From Coxiellaceae bacterium (GTDB lineage Bacteria > Pseudomonadota > Gammaproteobacteria > Coxiellales > Coxiellaceae), in contig JARGOB010000011.1 of NCBI GenBank assembly GCA_029212925.1, positions 1 to 64,000 of the forward strand: a stretch of 64,000 nucleotides of DNA, given 5' to 3'. Position 1 is the first letter of the stretch. Every line of letters begins with the position of its first letter. This document shows positions 52,268 through 61,450 of this stretch, piece by piece. Under the pieces are notes generated by a model. That model was not told where the DNA came from. It saw nothing but the letters and a program-made list of their open reading frames with translations, and made no database searches. The translations under genes and the position numbers were made by a program.

Positions 52268-52783
52268 TTATTTAGCCTGCGCTTTGGGGTGAACACGATA
52301 CCACATATCAGAACGACCAAATAACGGTATACCTATATAACCATGCACATCTAACACATTACCATTTTGCTTTAGTGTTAAATGGCATTTATAGGTCTTG
52401 CCATTAGTAGGATCCATAATGCGTCCATCGTTATAAAAGTTGGGATCTTCCGTTGCCTTAAAATGATTTATAATCTGCATACCAAGGATAGGCTTGTTAT
52501 GTAGTGCTCCTTTGCATTTCTTGCAAACATCGTTTTTCATATGGCCATCTTCAGGATATATGTAGTGAATGCGACCGTAATATAAGTCATCCTTGCCTTT
52601 CCAAATTTTAATGACTGATGACGCTTCATTGGTATTGTGATCGATTGTTTGCCAATAACCAGCAGGTGTTGTATAAGTTTTCTTCGCTTTAGTTGCCGCA
52701 TTTATTTGAAAGCAAGACAACAAACCCATACACAACAATAAGACGATCGTGGTAATTTTTTTTTGAAAAAATCCGGTTTTCAT
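52268..52783 (-). CDS. Exported DUF2147 protein
   Basis: The 171-residue protein has a signal peptide (hydrophobic stretch to about N-A-A, residue 29) and the DUF2147 pattern: G-Y-W-Q-T-I-D, V-I-K-I-W-K, G-R-I-H-Y-I, L-G-M-Q-I-I and the G-R-I-M-D-P-x-N-G-K-T-Y core, ending G-R-S-D-M-W-Y-R-V. C-K-K-C is an uncommon extra. The family is periplasmic and of unknown role. It starts the run leading into the Kef-like gene. Confidence 0.82.
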   Translation of the reverse strand: MKTGFFQKKITTIVLLLCMGLLSCFQINAATKAKKTYTTPAGYWQTIDHNTNEASSVIKIWKGKDDLYYGRIHYIYPEDGHMKNDVCKKCKGALHNKPILGMQIINHFKATEDPNFYNDGRIMDPTNGKTYKCHLTLKQNGNVLDVHGYIGIPLFGRSDMWYRVHPKAQAK

Positions 52784-52964
52784 TTCAATTACTCCGAGAT
52801 TATACTAGGGACCCTCGTAAAAACGCCCAAAAATTGTAACACGATTACAGTATTTTTCTATATAAAATAAAAAAATGTTTGCTAAGTGTTTAATCTTATT
52901 GATTTATATTGTATTATTATTGATGTCGACTTTGACTTTTAGGAAAAACTGCAGGAGAACTAAA

Positions 52965-53468
52965 ATGCCAGCAAGAAAAACAGCAACTAAAGGACGTTCA
53001 AAAAAACGTGTAGCTAAGAAGCCTGGGCTAACAACAGCTCAAGCCAAAAAGCTAAACGATAAACTCAAGGCAGCTTTGAAAGAAGTTGCAAAACTGAAAG
53101 CTGCTCTCAAAAAAGCCGCAGCTGATGCTAAGAAGAAAGAAGCAGCTAAGAAAAAGGCACTAGCCGCAGCAGCTGCTAAACTCAAAAAAGCAGCAGCCGC
53201 TAAAAAGAAAAAAGCAGCTACTAAGAAAAGAAAAACAACAAAGAAAAAAGCTACTAAGAAAAAACCAGCTAAAAAGAAAGTAGCTAAGAAGAAACCAGCT
53301 AAACGCAAAGCAGCTAAGAAAAAACCTGCTAAGCGTAAAGTAGCTAAAAAGAAAGTGGCTAAGAAAAAGCCTGCTAAACGCAAAGTAGCTAAGAAAAAGC
53401 CTGCTAAGCGTAAAACAGCAGCTAAAAAGAAGCCAGCTAAAAGAAAAGCTGCTAAAAAGAAAAAATAA
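52965..53468 (+). CDS. Histone H1-like DNA-binding protein
   Basis: A 167-residue, extremely Lys/Ala-rich protein. After a short basic start (P-A-R-K-T-A-T-K-G-R), an alanine-lysine helical part (about 30-85) is followed by many A-K-K-K-P-A-K-R-K type repeats to the end. It resembles chlamydial Hc1/Hc2 and the AlgP/H1-like proteins of gammaproteobacteria, which bind and condense DNA. The ATG at 52965 with AGGAGA ahead is preferred over an upstream open frame. In host-associated bacteria such proteins often mark a resting or developmental form (inference). Confidence 0.85.
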   Translation: MPARKTATKGRSKKRVAKKPGLTTAQAKKLNDKLKAALKEVAKLKAALKKAAADAKKKEAAKKKALAAAAAKLKKAAAAKKKKAATKKRKTTKKKATKKKPAKKKVAKKKPAKRKAAKKKPAKRKVAKKKVAKKKPAKRKVAKKKPAKRKTAAKKKPAKRKAAKKKK

Positions 53469-53489
53469 GTCTTTTTAGTTAGCACTCTA

Positions 53490-53514
53490 AGCCACCTCCG
53501 GGTGGCTTTTTCTT
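53490..53514 (+). terminator. Rho-independent terminator of the histone-like gene
   Basis: AGCCACC, a TCC loop region, and GGGTGGCT followed by TTTTTC, 21 bp after the stop codon. Confidence 0.88.
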
Positions 53515-53573
53515 TTGTGTCCTTCTGCTCAACAGCCCTTTATGACCTCATCTCAAAAATCGAACAGAATGAT

Positions 53574-53650
53574 CCTCGTCATTGCGAGGAGGAACAACGA
53601 AGCAATCCATATCATGAACACCCCAAGGTTGCCCGCAGGGGCGACGCCCA
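53574..53650. repeat. Dispersed-type intergenic repeat
   Basis: CCTCGTCATTGCGAGG forms a palindrome and is followed by AACGAAGCAATCC and a GCCCGCAGGGGCGACGCCC block. This GTCATTGCGAGG...CGAAGCAATCC pattern is one I recall as a common intergenic repeat in many host-associated proteobacterial genomes. It lies between the histone-like terminator and the thioredoxin stop. Only one copy is in the window, so the family cannot be confirmed here. Confidence 0.55.
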
Positions 53651-53679
53651 TAAAATAGATTAACACAGGGAAACTAACC

Positions 53680-54048
53680 CTAGGCCTCAGGCTGATCTTT
53701 AAGCTGATCCTTTAACTTAGCAATATCAACTGCCTTAGCTTGATCAATCAAATCATCCAAGGCTTGCGCCGGCAATGCACCAGATTCGTCATAAACCGCC
53801 ACCTGCTCACGCAAAATCATCAACCACGGCACGGAGCGCACATTAAACTCTTCAGCCAAACCTTTTTCTTTATCAATATCAACACTAGCAAAGGCTACAT
53901 CAACATGCTTCTCGGCGGCTAATTTCATGACCTCCGCAAAACCTTTGCAAGGACCACACCACTCAGCCCAAAAATCGATAACAATCAAATCATGCTTTTC
54001 AACAAAAGCATCAAAGCTTTCTTCCGTTAATTCTGTTATTTGGCTCAT
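53680..54048 (-). CDS. Thioredoxin
   Basis: A 122-residue thioredoxin fold protein with the canonical active site W-A-E-W-C-G-P-C-K (about residues 27-35), the D-I-D-K-E-K-G-L-A block and the cis-proline in R-S-V-P-W-L-M. A short C-terminal extension rich in Lys/Asp/Gln follows. It should reduce protein disulfides in the cytoplasm; no signal peptide is present. It lies 22 bp after adk on the same strand. Confidence 0.9.
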   Translation of the reverse strand: MSQITELTEESFDAFVEKHDLIVIDFWAEWCGPCKGFAEVMKLAAEKHVDVAFASVDIDKEKGLAEEFNVRSVPWLMILREQVAVYDESGALPAQALDDLIDQAKAVDIAKLKDQLKDQPEA

Positions 54049-54070
54049 CCTTACCTCCTGTTATGACCGC

Positions 54071-54763
<693 letters not shown>

Positions 54764-55258
54764 CTATTGGCAATATTTCTTAACTTTTGGCCCTCGATCT
54801 AAACGTTGGCGCCCACTATGCGACACTACCACCGCTCTATCACTATCGGGGGAACCTTGTGTACATAAGTAGAACCGGCCCTGCTGACCCAGAGTAAATC
54901 CTGAGGGCGCAAATTTCAAGTAATCATTCTGACCATAACTCCCGCGCCAACTTAAATGCCAACTTTTTATCTTGCGCGCCCAATAGCGTAGCTTCACCTG
55001 ATCCACAGCAGACACCACCAACAAACCCGCTTGCCAATCACCATCACAATACTGCCCATGACTGCCGCATAACGTAATCACCCCCCCACGCGACAAAGCC
55101 GCCATCTGAGAAAAACGAATCATGGAACTCAGCTGATCCAACTGTAAGTGTAAATTCTGCCGCTGCTGGATTGACTGCCACGCTGGCAAGGTCAGCGCCG
55201 AAATGATCATCAATATTGATAAGGTAAGCAGCATTTCAGTTAAGGAAAACGCCCTCAT
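54764..55258 (-). CDS. fimT: FimT/GspH-type pseudopilin
   Basis: The protein of about 164 residues starts with a very short leader, M-R-A, then the type IV pilin motif F-S-L-T-E-M-L-L-T-L-S with the +5 Glu and a long hydrophobic helix. Cleavage would follow Ala rather than the usual Gly. The GspH domain with paired cysteines (C-G-S-H-G-Q-Y-C and the final K-K-Y-C-Q) follows. Minor pilins of this type act in type IV pili and DNA uptake, which would fit comF elsewhere. The ATG at 55258 is chosen; the longer open frame has no pilin logic. Confidence 0.82.
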   Translation of the reverse strand: MRAFSLTEMLLTLSILMIISALTLPAWQSIQQRQNLHLQLDQLSSMIRFSQMAALSRGGVITLCGSHGQYCDGDWQAGLLVVSAVDQVKLRYWARKIKSWHLSWRGSYGQNDYLKFAPSGFTLGQQGRFYLCTQGSPDSDRAVVVSHSGRQRLDRGPKVKKYCQ

Positions 55259-55265
55259 GCAACAA

Positions 55266-56531
55266 TTAGCTATTGCGCTTATTCGGCCACATTCTAACAA
55301 GCTGGATGGTTTTACCACTAAGTTTAATCACCTCTAATGGGTAGCCGACAATACGCATACATAGCTTACCGTTCGGCATCATTTCGAGCTCCTCGACCAT
55401 CAAACCACTCAACGTTTTTGGTCCTTCGACCGGCAAGTGCCACCCCATGATGCGATTAACGTCGCGAATATTGACGCCGCCATCCAGAATATAACTACCA
55501 TCACCTTGTGGGCGAATTTCACGATCCATTAGACCAATGCCTTGCTCAAACTCGCCAACTACTTCTTCGACAATATCCTTCAAACAAATCACACCTTGGA
55601 TATCACCGTATTCATCAACCACCATACCAATGTATTTTTGCTGCTGCTGAAAGTGCACCAATTGCTTATTGAGTGGCGCTGTCTCAGGGATAAAATAAAT
55701 ATCCTCCGACAAATGCAACAACATATTCTTATCAAGCTCACCTTTCGCCAATAACTTTAACGCTTTACGTACCGACACCATCCCCATCACCTGATCGATA
55801 TTTTCACAATACAGCGGCACATAACGATGGACACAATTCACTAAACTCTCTTCAATCTTACCCCACGGCTGCTCAATATCAACACCGTATATTTCATTAC
55901 GAGGTATCATCACATCATCAACGGTTTCATGCTCTAAATCGAGAATACGTAACAACATATGTTGGTAACTCGAAGAAATTTTACCTGTCGCCTCATTCAC
56001 CAAACTGCGCAACTCTTCCATACTCAATGGCTCCAAACCGCCACGATTTAACTTAACGCCAAAAATTCGTAAAAAGCCATTGGCCAGCATGTTGACTACC
56101 CATACTACAGGGTAGAAAATCTTTAATAATAATTTCAGTGTCCACGAGGCAGGAAACGCAACACGCTCTGGGTACATCACCGCCAACGTTTTGGGTGCTG
56201 TTTCAGAAAAAATCAGCAATACCACAGTAAGACCAAATGAGGCGATCACCGCGCCGTAAGCACCAAACCAACGCACCGCCAATACAGTGGCAATGGCGGC
56301 ACCAAATACATTCGCGAAAGTATTACCAATAAGAATCATACCCAGCACACGATCTGGTCGAGACAGCATTTTCTCGACACGCTTTGCTGCTGGATGCTTT
56401 TTCTTTGCTAAATGGCGTAAACGATAACGATTGAGGGACACAATACCTGTCTCTGAGCCTGAAAAAAAAGCAGACACAAATATCAATACGATTAAAATAG
56501 TAACTAGAACGGATGAATCTGCGTGTAACAC
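55266..56531 (-). CDS. CorB/CNNM-type membrane protein with CBS domains
   Basis: A 421-residue HlyC/CorC-family protein: an N-terminal DUF21 membrane domain with about four TM segments (S-A-F-F-S-G-S-E-T-G at about 18-27 is the hallmark), a CBS pair (about 200-330; V-D-D-V-M-I-P-R-N-E-I and V-D-E-Y-G-D-I-Q-G) and the C-terminal CorC_HlyC domain. The family is tied to Mg2+ efflux. It corresponds to YfjD of E. coli, which also neighbours ypjD and ffh. The start appears to be GTG. Confidence 0.87.
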   Translation of the reverse strand: MLHADSSVLVTILIVLIFVSAFFSGSETGIVSLNRYRLRHLAKKKHPAAKRVEKMLSRPDRVLGMILIGNTFANVFGAAIATVLAVRWFGAYGAVIASFGLTVVLLIFSETAPKTLAVMYPERVAFPASWTLKLLLKIFYPVVWVVNMLANGFLRIFGVKLNRGGLEPLSMEELRSLVNEATGKISSSYQHMLLRILDLEHETVDDVMIPRNEIYGVDIEQPWGKIEESLVNCVHRYVPLYCENIDQVMGMVSVRKALKLLAKGELDKNMLLHLSEDIYFIPETAPLNKQLVHFQQQQKYIGMVVDEYGDIQGVICLKDIVEEVVGEFEQGIGLMDREIRPQGDGSYILDGGVNIRDVNRIMGWHLPVEGPKTLSGLMVEELEMMPNGKLCMRIVGYPLEVIKLSGKTIQLVRMWPNKRNS

Positions 56532-56587
56532 CGGTGGTCAGCACCCTTGTCAATATAACAATGTTCAGTATACCAACATCGCCAAGG

Positions 56588-57373
56588 CTAATACAGCAAA
56601 CGGCTGCTCAAATAAACCACCAGCAGAACCAACATGCAGATCAGTGTCCCGATAGCCGCACGCTTACCGCGCCAACCAAGTGCATATCGCCCTACCAACG
56701 TAATAAAGAACACCAACCAGGTGAGCACAACAATGATCGCCTTATGCAATACAGCAGGGTTACTGAATAGTAAATTACCGTAACTGTAAATGCTGCTGAT
56801 TAGAACGATACTTAACAATGCAAAACCAATCCATAATAACTGAAATAACACGCGCTCCATGGTTTCAATCGCCGGCAAACGATTAAACCACACGCATTCT
56901 TTTTTACTTTTTAACATCGACTGTTGCATGCGCAATACCATGGCCTGTAATCCGGCGACACAAAACACCCCCACCAGCAAGACCGTTAGTAAAATATGCG
57001 CCAACACCTCGGGCTCAGCACGGGTATCTGTCATGTAATAACCGGGGAATACCGCTCGCAAAATAATACTAACAATCACTAATGGTGCAATTAATAGCCA
57101 CATAGGTCCCAATGGCTGAAACAAGGTAAGCAGCCACAGCAACAATGCCGCCATCCATAACACCAGGCTAATCATATTAAAGATATCAAGATTCTGACCA
57201 CCCGCGAGGTCTATCCAATGATGCAACAACCACCCTTGCGCCAATATGGCCAAACCGGCCAACAATAGGCCCAGCCAACGTTGGCTAACATCTTGCTGAC
57301 GCAGCATTTGCCACTGATAAACGCCAACAGCAAAGTACAGTAATATTGAAATAAAAATCCATGCAATCATCAT
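56588..57373 (-). CDS. ypjD: CcsA/YpjD-family inner membrane protein
   Basis: The 261-residue protein has about eight TM segments and the CcsA/ResC cytochrome c assembly domain pattern (L-A-I-L-A-Q-G-W-L-L-H-H, T-R-A-E-P-E-V-L-A-H-I-L-L). YpjD in E. coli is adjacent to ffh and yfjD, exactly as here. The family handles haem in c-type cytochrome assembly, but for YpjD this is not firmly shown. A Fur-box-like sequence lies about 33 bp upstream. Confidence 0.85.
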   Translation of the reverse strand: MMIAWIFISILLYFAVGVYQWQMLRQQDVSQRWLGLLLAGLAILAQGWLLHHWIDLAGGQNLDIFNMISLVLWMAALLLWLLTLFQPLGPMWLLIAPLVIVSIILRAVFPGYYMTDTRAEPEVLAHILLTVLLVGVFCVAGLQAMVLRMQQSMLKSKKECVWFNRLPAIETMERVLFQLLWIGFALLSIVLISSIYSYGNLLFSNPAVLHKAIIVVLTWLVFFITLVGRYALGWRGKRAAIGTLICMLVLLVVYLSSRLLY

Positions 57374-57405
57374 GCTCTCGAGTATAGCGACTAACCTCTG
57401 CTAAT

Positions 57406-57424
57406 GCGAATGATTATCATCAAC
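57406..57424. promoter_or_regulatory. Possible Fur box
   Basis: GCGAATGATTATCATCAAC matches 14 of 19 positions of the enterobacterial Fur consensus, with the central palindrome ATGAT-T-ATCAT. It lies between divergent ypjD and ffh. This is a weak single-site call. Confidence 0.3.
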
Positions 57425-57511
57425 GACGCTAGAGGTAAGACAATCTATTCATAATACACCCCTTATATGATAATCTCCCCCTCACGCTTTTAATTAATTC
57501 GGAACCAACGC

Positions 57512-58900
57512 ATGTTTAACAGCCTTAGTGAAAGACTATCCAAAACCGTCAACCAATTACGCGGTATCGGCCGATTAACCGAAAAGAACATTGAGGACAC
57601 ATTGCGTGAAGTGCGTAAAGCGTTACTCGAAGCCGATGTGGCGCTGGATGTGGTTAAAACTTTTACTGATCAAGTAAAACAAGCCGCTCTGGGTCAAGAG
57701 GTAATGAAGAGCATTCGCCCGGGCGAGGCATTGGTTAAAATTGTTAATGACCAACTGACGGATGTGCTGGGTGGCGACAGTGCAGAGCTCAACCTCAGCA
57801 CCGAACCACCAGCGATTGTGTTAATGGCCGGCTTGCAAGGTTCTGGCAAAACGACCACTACCGCTAAATTAGCCAACTGGCTTAAGCAAGAAAAAAATAA
57901 AAAAGTGATGCTAGTATCCGTTGACGTTTATCGCCCTGCCGCGATTGATCAGCTGGAAACTCTCGCTAAACAAATCGATGTCACTTGCTTTGCAAGCAAC
58001 CCAAAACAAAAACCCAAAGATATTGTCAAAGCCGCGATTAAAGAAGCCAAGCTACAATTTATCGATGTACTATTTATCGATACCGCCGGTCGATTACATC
58101 TCGATCAAGAATTAATGGAAGAACTAAAGCAAATCCATAAAATTGCACAACCCACCGAAACCTTATTGGTGGTTGATAGCATGGCCGGTCAAGATGCGGC
58201 CAATACCGCGAAAGCCTTTCATGAAGCGGTGGGCATTACCGGTACGGTATTGACTAAAACCGATGGTGATAGCCGTGGTGGTGCAGCGTTATCAATGCGT
58301 ATGATCACCGGGCAACCAATCAAGTTTATTGGTACTGGCGAAAAGATCGATGGCCTTGAGCCATTTCATCCAAAGCGTATCGCATCACGCATTTTGGGTA
58401 TGGGCGATATCGTTAGCTTGGTTGAAGAAGCAGAAAAGAAAATTGACCGCGCAGCTGCCGAGAAACTGAATAAAAAACTCAAGAAAGGCAAAAGCTTCGA
58501 CTTTAATGATTTCCGTGAACAATTACAGCAAATGAATAAAATGGGCGGCATGAAATCATTATTAGGTAAACTACCTAACATGCCACAAATGCCTAAAGGC
58601 GCAGCAGGCTTAATGGATGAATCATTATTAAAGAAAATGGAAGCGATGATTAATTCGATGACCAAAAAGGAACGCAAGTTCCCAGCATTAATTAATGGCT
58701 CACGCAAACAACGCATCACCAAAGGTTCAGGTACGAGTATTCAAGACCTAAATAAACTGCTAAAACAATTTAGCCAAATGCAAAAAATGATGAAAAAAAT
58801 GAAAGGCGGCAAGATGGCCAAACGCATGAAGCAAATGCAACAAATGCAAGGTCAGATTCCACCTGAACTACTCGATAAACTCCCTAAAGATTTCATGTAG
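57512..58900 (+). CDS. ffh: Signal recognition particle GTPase Ffh
   Basis: The 462-residue SRP protein targets inner membrane proteins cotranslationally. N domain, then G domain with G-L-Q-G-S-G-K-T-T-T (about 107-116), D-V-Y-R-P-A-A, D-T-A-G-R and T-K-T-D-G-D, and a methionine-rich M domain (many M-x-K-M repeats after residue 370) that binds 4.5S RNA and signal peptides. It starts the ffh-rpsP-rimM-trmD neighbourhood, here interrupted by orphan genes. Confidence 0.97.
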   Translation: MFNSLSERLSKTVNQLRGIGRLTEKNIEDTLREVRKALLEADVALDVVKTFTDQVKQAALGQEVMKSIRPGEALVKIVNDQLTDVLGGDSAELNLSTEPPAIVLMAGLQGSGKTTTTAKLANWLKQEKNKKVMLVSVDVYRPAAIDQLETLAKQIDVTCFASNPKQKPKDIVKAAIKEAKLQFIDVLFIDTAGRLHLDQELMEELKQIHKIAQPTETLLVVDSMAGQDAANTAKAFHEAVGITGTVLTKTDGDSRGGAALSMRMITGQPIKFIGTGEKIDGLEPFHPKRIASRILGMGDIVSLVEEAEKKIDRAAAEKLNKKLKKGKSFDFNDFREQLQQMNKMGGMKSLLGKLPNMPQMPKGAAGLMDESLLKKMEAMINSMTKKERKFPALINGSRKQRITKGSGTSIQDLNKLLKQFSQMQKMMKKMKGGKMAKRMKQMQQMQGQIPPELLDKLPKDFM

Positions 58901-58909
58901 GAAATTTAT

Positions 58910-59227
58910 ATGTCGACATTTATACAAAAAGAACCGGTGGACATTAAGGACGAATACCTACAATGGATTGTGCAAACCATTCAACAAGAACTCAACAAAC
59001 CAACGATATATGCATTTGGATCCCGCGTTACCGGTACTGCGAAACAATATTCAGACTTTGATATAGCGGTAGATGCTGGTGAAAAAATACCATTGCTTTC
59101 ATTATCCACATTAGAAGAACAATTTGCTGATAGCGATATCCCTTTTAAAATTGACCTTATCGACTGGCATCGCATCACACCGGAGTTTCAACAACACATA
59201 CGAGAAACAGGCGCTAAGATTTTTTAA
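58910..59227 (+). CDS. MNT-type nucleotidyltransferase-domain protein
   Basis: A 105-residue minimal nucleotidyltransferase with G37-S38-R, then S-D49-F-D51-I-A-V, and a third acidic strand K-I-D-L-I-D. MNT proteins are usually paired with HEPN toxins and add nucleotides (AMP) to them. No HEPN partner is adjacent; the only HEPN protein in the window is the Abi_2 protein 23 kb away. It starts 9 bp after ffh. Its last 22 codons and stop are triplicated downstream. Confidence 0.85.
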   Translation: MSTFIQKEPVDIKDEYLQWIVQTIQQELNKPTIYAFGSRVTGTAKQYSDFDIAVDAGEKIPLLSLSTLEEQFADSDIPFKIDLIDWHRITPEFQQHIRETGAKIF

Positions 59228-59398
59228 ACCACATCGCATCGACTGGCATCGCATCACACCGGAGTTTCAACAACACATACGAGAAACAGGCGCTAAGATT
59301 TTTTAAACCACATCGCATCGACTGGCATCGCATCACACCGGAGTTTCAACAACACATACGAGAAACAGGTTCTAATATTTTTTAAACCACATCGCATC
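59161..59398. repeat. 79-bp direct repeat, three copies
   Basis: Three head-to-tail copies start at 59161, 59240 and 59319. Each unit contains the last codons and stop of the MNT gene plus the last codons of the convergent orphan gene. Copies 1 and 2 are near-identical; copy 3 has a few changes in its last quarter (GTTCTAATATT for GCGCTAAGATT). The array thus multiplies the junction of two convergent genes without breaking either. Confidence 0.95.
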
Positions 59399-60367
59399 AG
59401 GCGTTACACTTGAAGAGTGCTCTATCTCAGCATCCAGTAGTAATACACGTGGCGATACACGCTGAAACAAACCAGCACTCGCCGCTGCACCACCAGCAGC
59501 AGTACCTGTAGCGGCATCAAAAGGTAGTGCAACTATTTCAACGCGATCAGCCAAACGGCTACTTATTCGAGCTATATGATAGGGTGTCAGCACGGCTAAT
59601 GTATTATCCGATTTTGTAAAGCCACCCCATTTACCAAACTCCGCTTTGACAGCTACACGCTCGTCCTCTGTTGTGCAAAGCAATAATGAAGTAGCTACGT
59701 GATCTGGATCTGTATAAACATACATATCACCACATACATCATAAAGCACTTGAAATATGTTTGTCATCAGGGTTGTCATAACTGAATGTTGACGCAAGTG
59801 TTTCGTAACCGACAAGTGATTAATCTCAAGCCAGTGCCCCATATCTTCATCAGGCTTTATCTCACGAGGACCGGTCTGTTTTTTAAGCTTTAAACTCATA
59901 TTAATAGCTACAAACACATCATCCGGTTTATCATCCGTTACTTCAAAATAAAGGGGACATACTTCAACCGCAAGTTTAACCGTTCCATCCGGGGCCTTCT
60001 GTTCCACAAAACTAAATTGATCCTGTTTGGCGATTGCCAAATCAATAGTAAAGTAATCTCTAAAAGGATCCTTATCAACATTATACCTTTCATCATCTGA
60101 ATCATCATCCGATTCATAATCCTCTGCACGTCTTCTATATACATCCAGATAGAAAACCAAATCATTCGATGGCGTCAGTGGTAACGATGAAGAACCCGGT
60201 TGTACTTGGCCCTCAATAGCAAACAAAACTTTAACGGCTGCTCGATTAGCTAACTTGAGAAATTGACTGACCTCATCCGGCAAGGCATCAGCACCCAACC
60301 ACGCTTGGCTGCTTAAACGTGCCAATATGACTTGAATTCTACTCTCGTTATCACTCACTCTAGACAT
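59372..60367 (-). CDS. Orphan MSR-family protein 1
   Basis: A 331-residue soluble protein with no known family. It starts Met-Ser-Arg from ATGTCTAGA at 60367, preferred over a TTG four codons upstream. It has an acidic stretch (E-S-D-D-D-S-D-D-E, about 80-90) and looks distantly related to the orphan at 61451-62446: both are about 331 residues with a shared central D-V/I-C/Y-G-D-M then T-T-E-x-E-R-x-A-x-K segment and an Ala-rich stretch near the end. The C-terminal codons lie inside the third 79-bp repeat. Confidence 0.6.
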   Translation of the reverse strand: MSRVSDNESRIQVILARLSSQAWLGADALPDEVSQFLKLANRAAVKVLFAIEGQVQPGSSSLPLTPSNDLVFYLDVYRRRAEDYESDDDSDDERYNVDKDPFRDYFTIDLAIAKQDQFSFVEQKAPDGTVKLAVEVCPLYFEVTDDKPDDVFVAINMSLKLKKQTGPREIKPDEDMGHWLEINHLSVTKHLRQHSVMTTLMTNIFQVLYDVCGDMYVYTDPDHVATSLLLCTTEDERVAVKAEFGKWGGFTKSDNTLAVLTPYHIARISSRLADRVEIVALPFDAATGTAAGGAAASAGLFQRVSPRVLLLDAEIEHSSSVTPDAMWFKKY

Positions 60368-60464
60368 ACAACATACCAATACACTTCAATTATAATCTTT
60401 AGGTATTAAGTATATAACGCCTGAATTAAGGCAGCATTAATGATCAATCACAATGAGAAGCAAC

Positions 60465-61415
60465 TTAAAAGTGCTTTAGGACCAACGCGCTAAGCTCGTC
60501 GTAACGACAAACTGTAAAAAATGACGTGAGCTGCTCAGCAGGTAAGTCACCGCGCGCATAATATTTAGCAAGCTTACGCGACTGCAATAATGCCGGTTTT
60601 TCAGTTTCTAAATCCACCAAGCCTTGCACGTGTTGCAATAACATCTGGCCACGCTGCGCAAGCGTTGGCACCACAAACGTTTCACCTTTCAGTTCTGCTT
60701 TGATTTGCGCAAATAACCAAGGCTGCCCAACAGCAGCACGCGCAATCATCACGGCATCGCATTGGGTGTGATCCATTAAACGCTTTGCTGAAGCTGTATC
60801 TTCAACATCGCCATTACCAATCACTGGAATACTCACTTGCGCTTTGATGTCAGCAATATCATCTAAAGAGGCATCGACATCATAGCGCTCAGTCCAATGG
60901 CGACCATGCACCGCTATCGCATCAGCACCCCCCTGCTCAATGGCGTTAGCCACTTCATGATTAAACTGATCACCGCTGCGACCATCGACACGTATTTTAA
61001 TCATGACAGGTACATCGCTGGCTTGCTTCATCGCTGTGACCAATCGATACAAACGTTCCGGCTGTTGCAACAATTGTGAGCCACAGATTTTTTTACGAAT
61101 CTTTGGCATCGGGCAACCGCAATTTAAATCAATTAAATCAGCCCCCCACTCGGTCACCGTTTCGATCGATGGCAGCAAATGCTCTTCATCGCTGCCCGAT
61201 AACTGAATACACAACAAGCCTTCGCGTGGATCTTTATATTGATAACGTTTTTTTTGCTGTGCACCGGAATAAATATGCTTCGCAGACAGCATTTCAGTGC
61301 AACAAAACCCCGGTTGTCCCCACTGCTCAGCGAGCACCCGCATCGGCGCACAGCTATACCCCGCCAACGGCGCTTGAATGAATGAGGATTGCAGATTTAA
61401 TTGTCCAATTTTCAT
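60465..61415 (-). CDS. tRNA-dihydrouridine synthase (Dus family)
   Basis: The 316-residue FMN enzyme reduces uridines in tRNA. It shows the Dus signature: Q-A-P-L-A-G-Y-S at the start, I-D-L-N-C-G-C-P with catalytic C, K-I-R-V-D, A-V-H-G-R and I-G-N-G-D-V for FMN phosphate. The N-C-G-C-P-x-P-K-I-R-K-K-x-x-G-S form is closer to DusB than DusA, but the subclass is not certain. It sits between two related orphan genes on the same strand, an unusual place for this gene. Confidence 0.87.
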   Translation of the reverse strand: MKIGQLNLQSSFIQAPLAGYSCAPMRVLAEQWGQPGFCCTEMLSAKHIYSGAQQKKRYQYKDPREGLLCIQLSGSDEEHLLPSIETVTEWGADLIDLNCGCPMPKIRKKICGSQLLQQPERLYRLVTAMKQASDVPVMIKIRVDGRSGDQFNHEVANAIEQGGADAIAVHGRHWTERYDVDASLDDIADIKAQVSIPVIGNGDVEDTASAKRLMDHTQCDAVMIARAAVGQPWLFAQIKAELKGETFVVPTLAQRGQMLLQHVQGLVDLETEKPALLQSRKLAKYYARGDLPAEQLTSFFTVCRYDELSALVLKHF

Positions 61416-61450
61416 GCGGCCACTATACCAGATATGAACCGGTACAACAG

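Noticed and set aside
53039..53485. Antisense open frame rich in Phe/Leu/Ala opposite the histone-like gene
   Set aside because: It is the mirror of the Lys/Ala codon repeats; the sense gene has a good Shine-Dalgarno and terminator.
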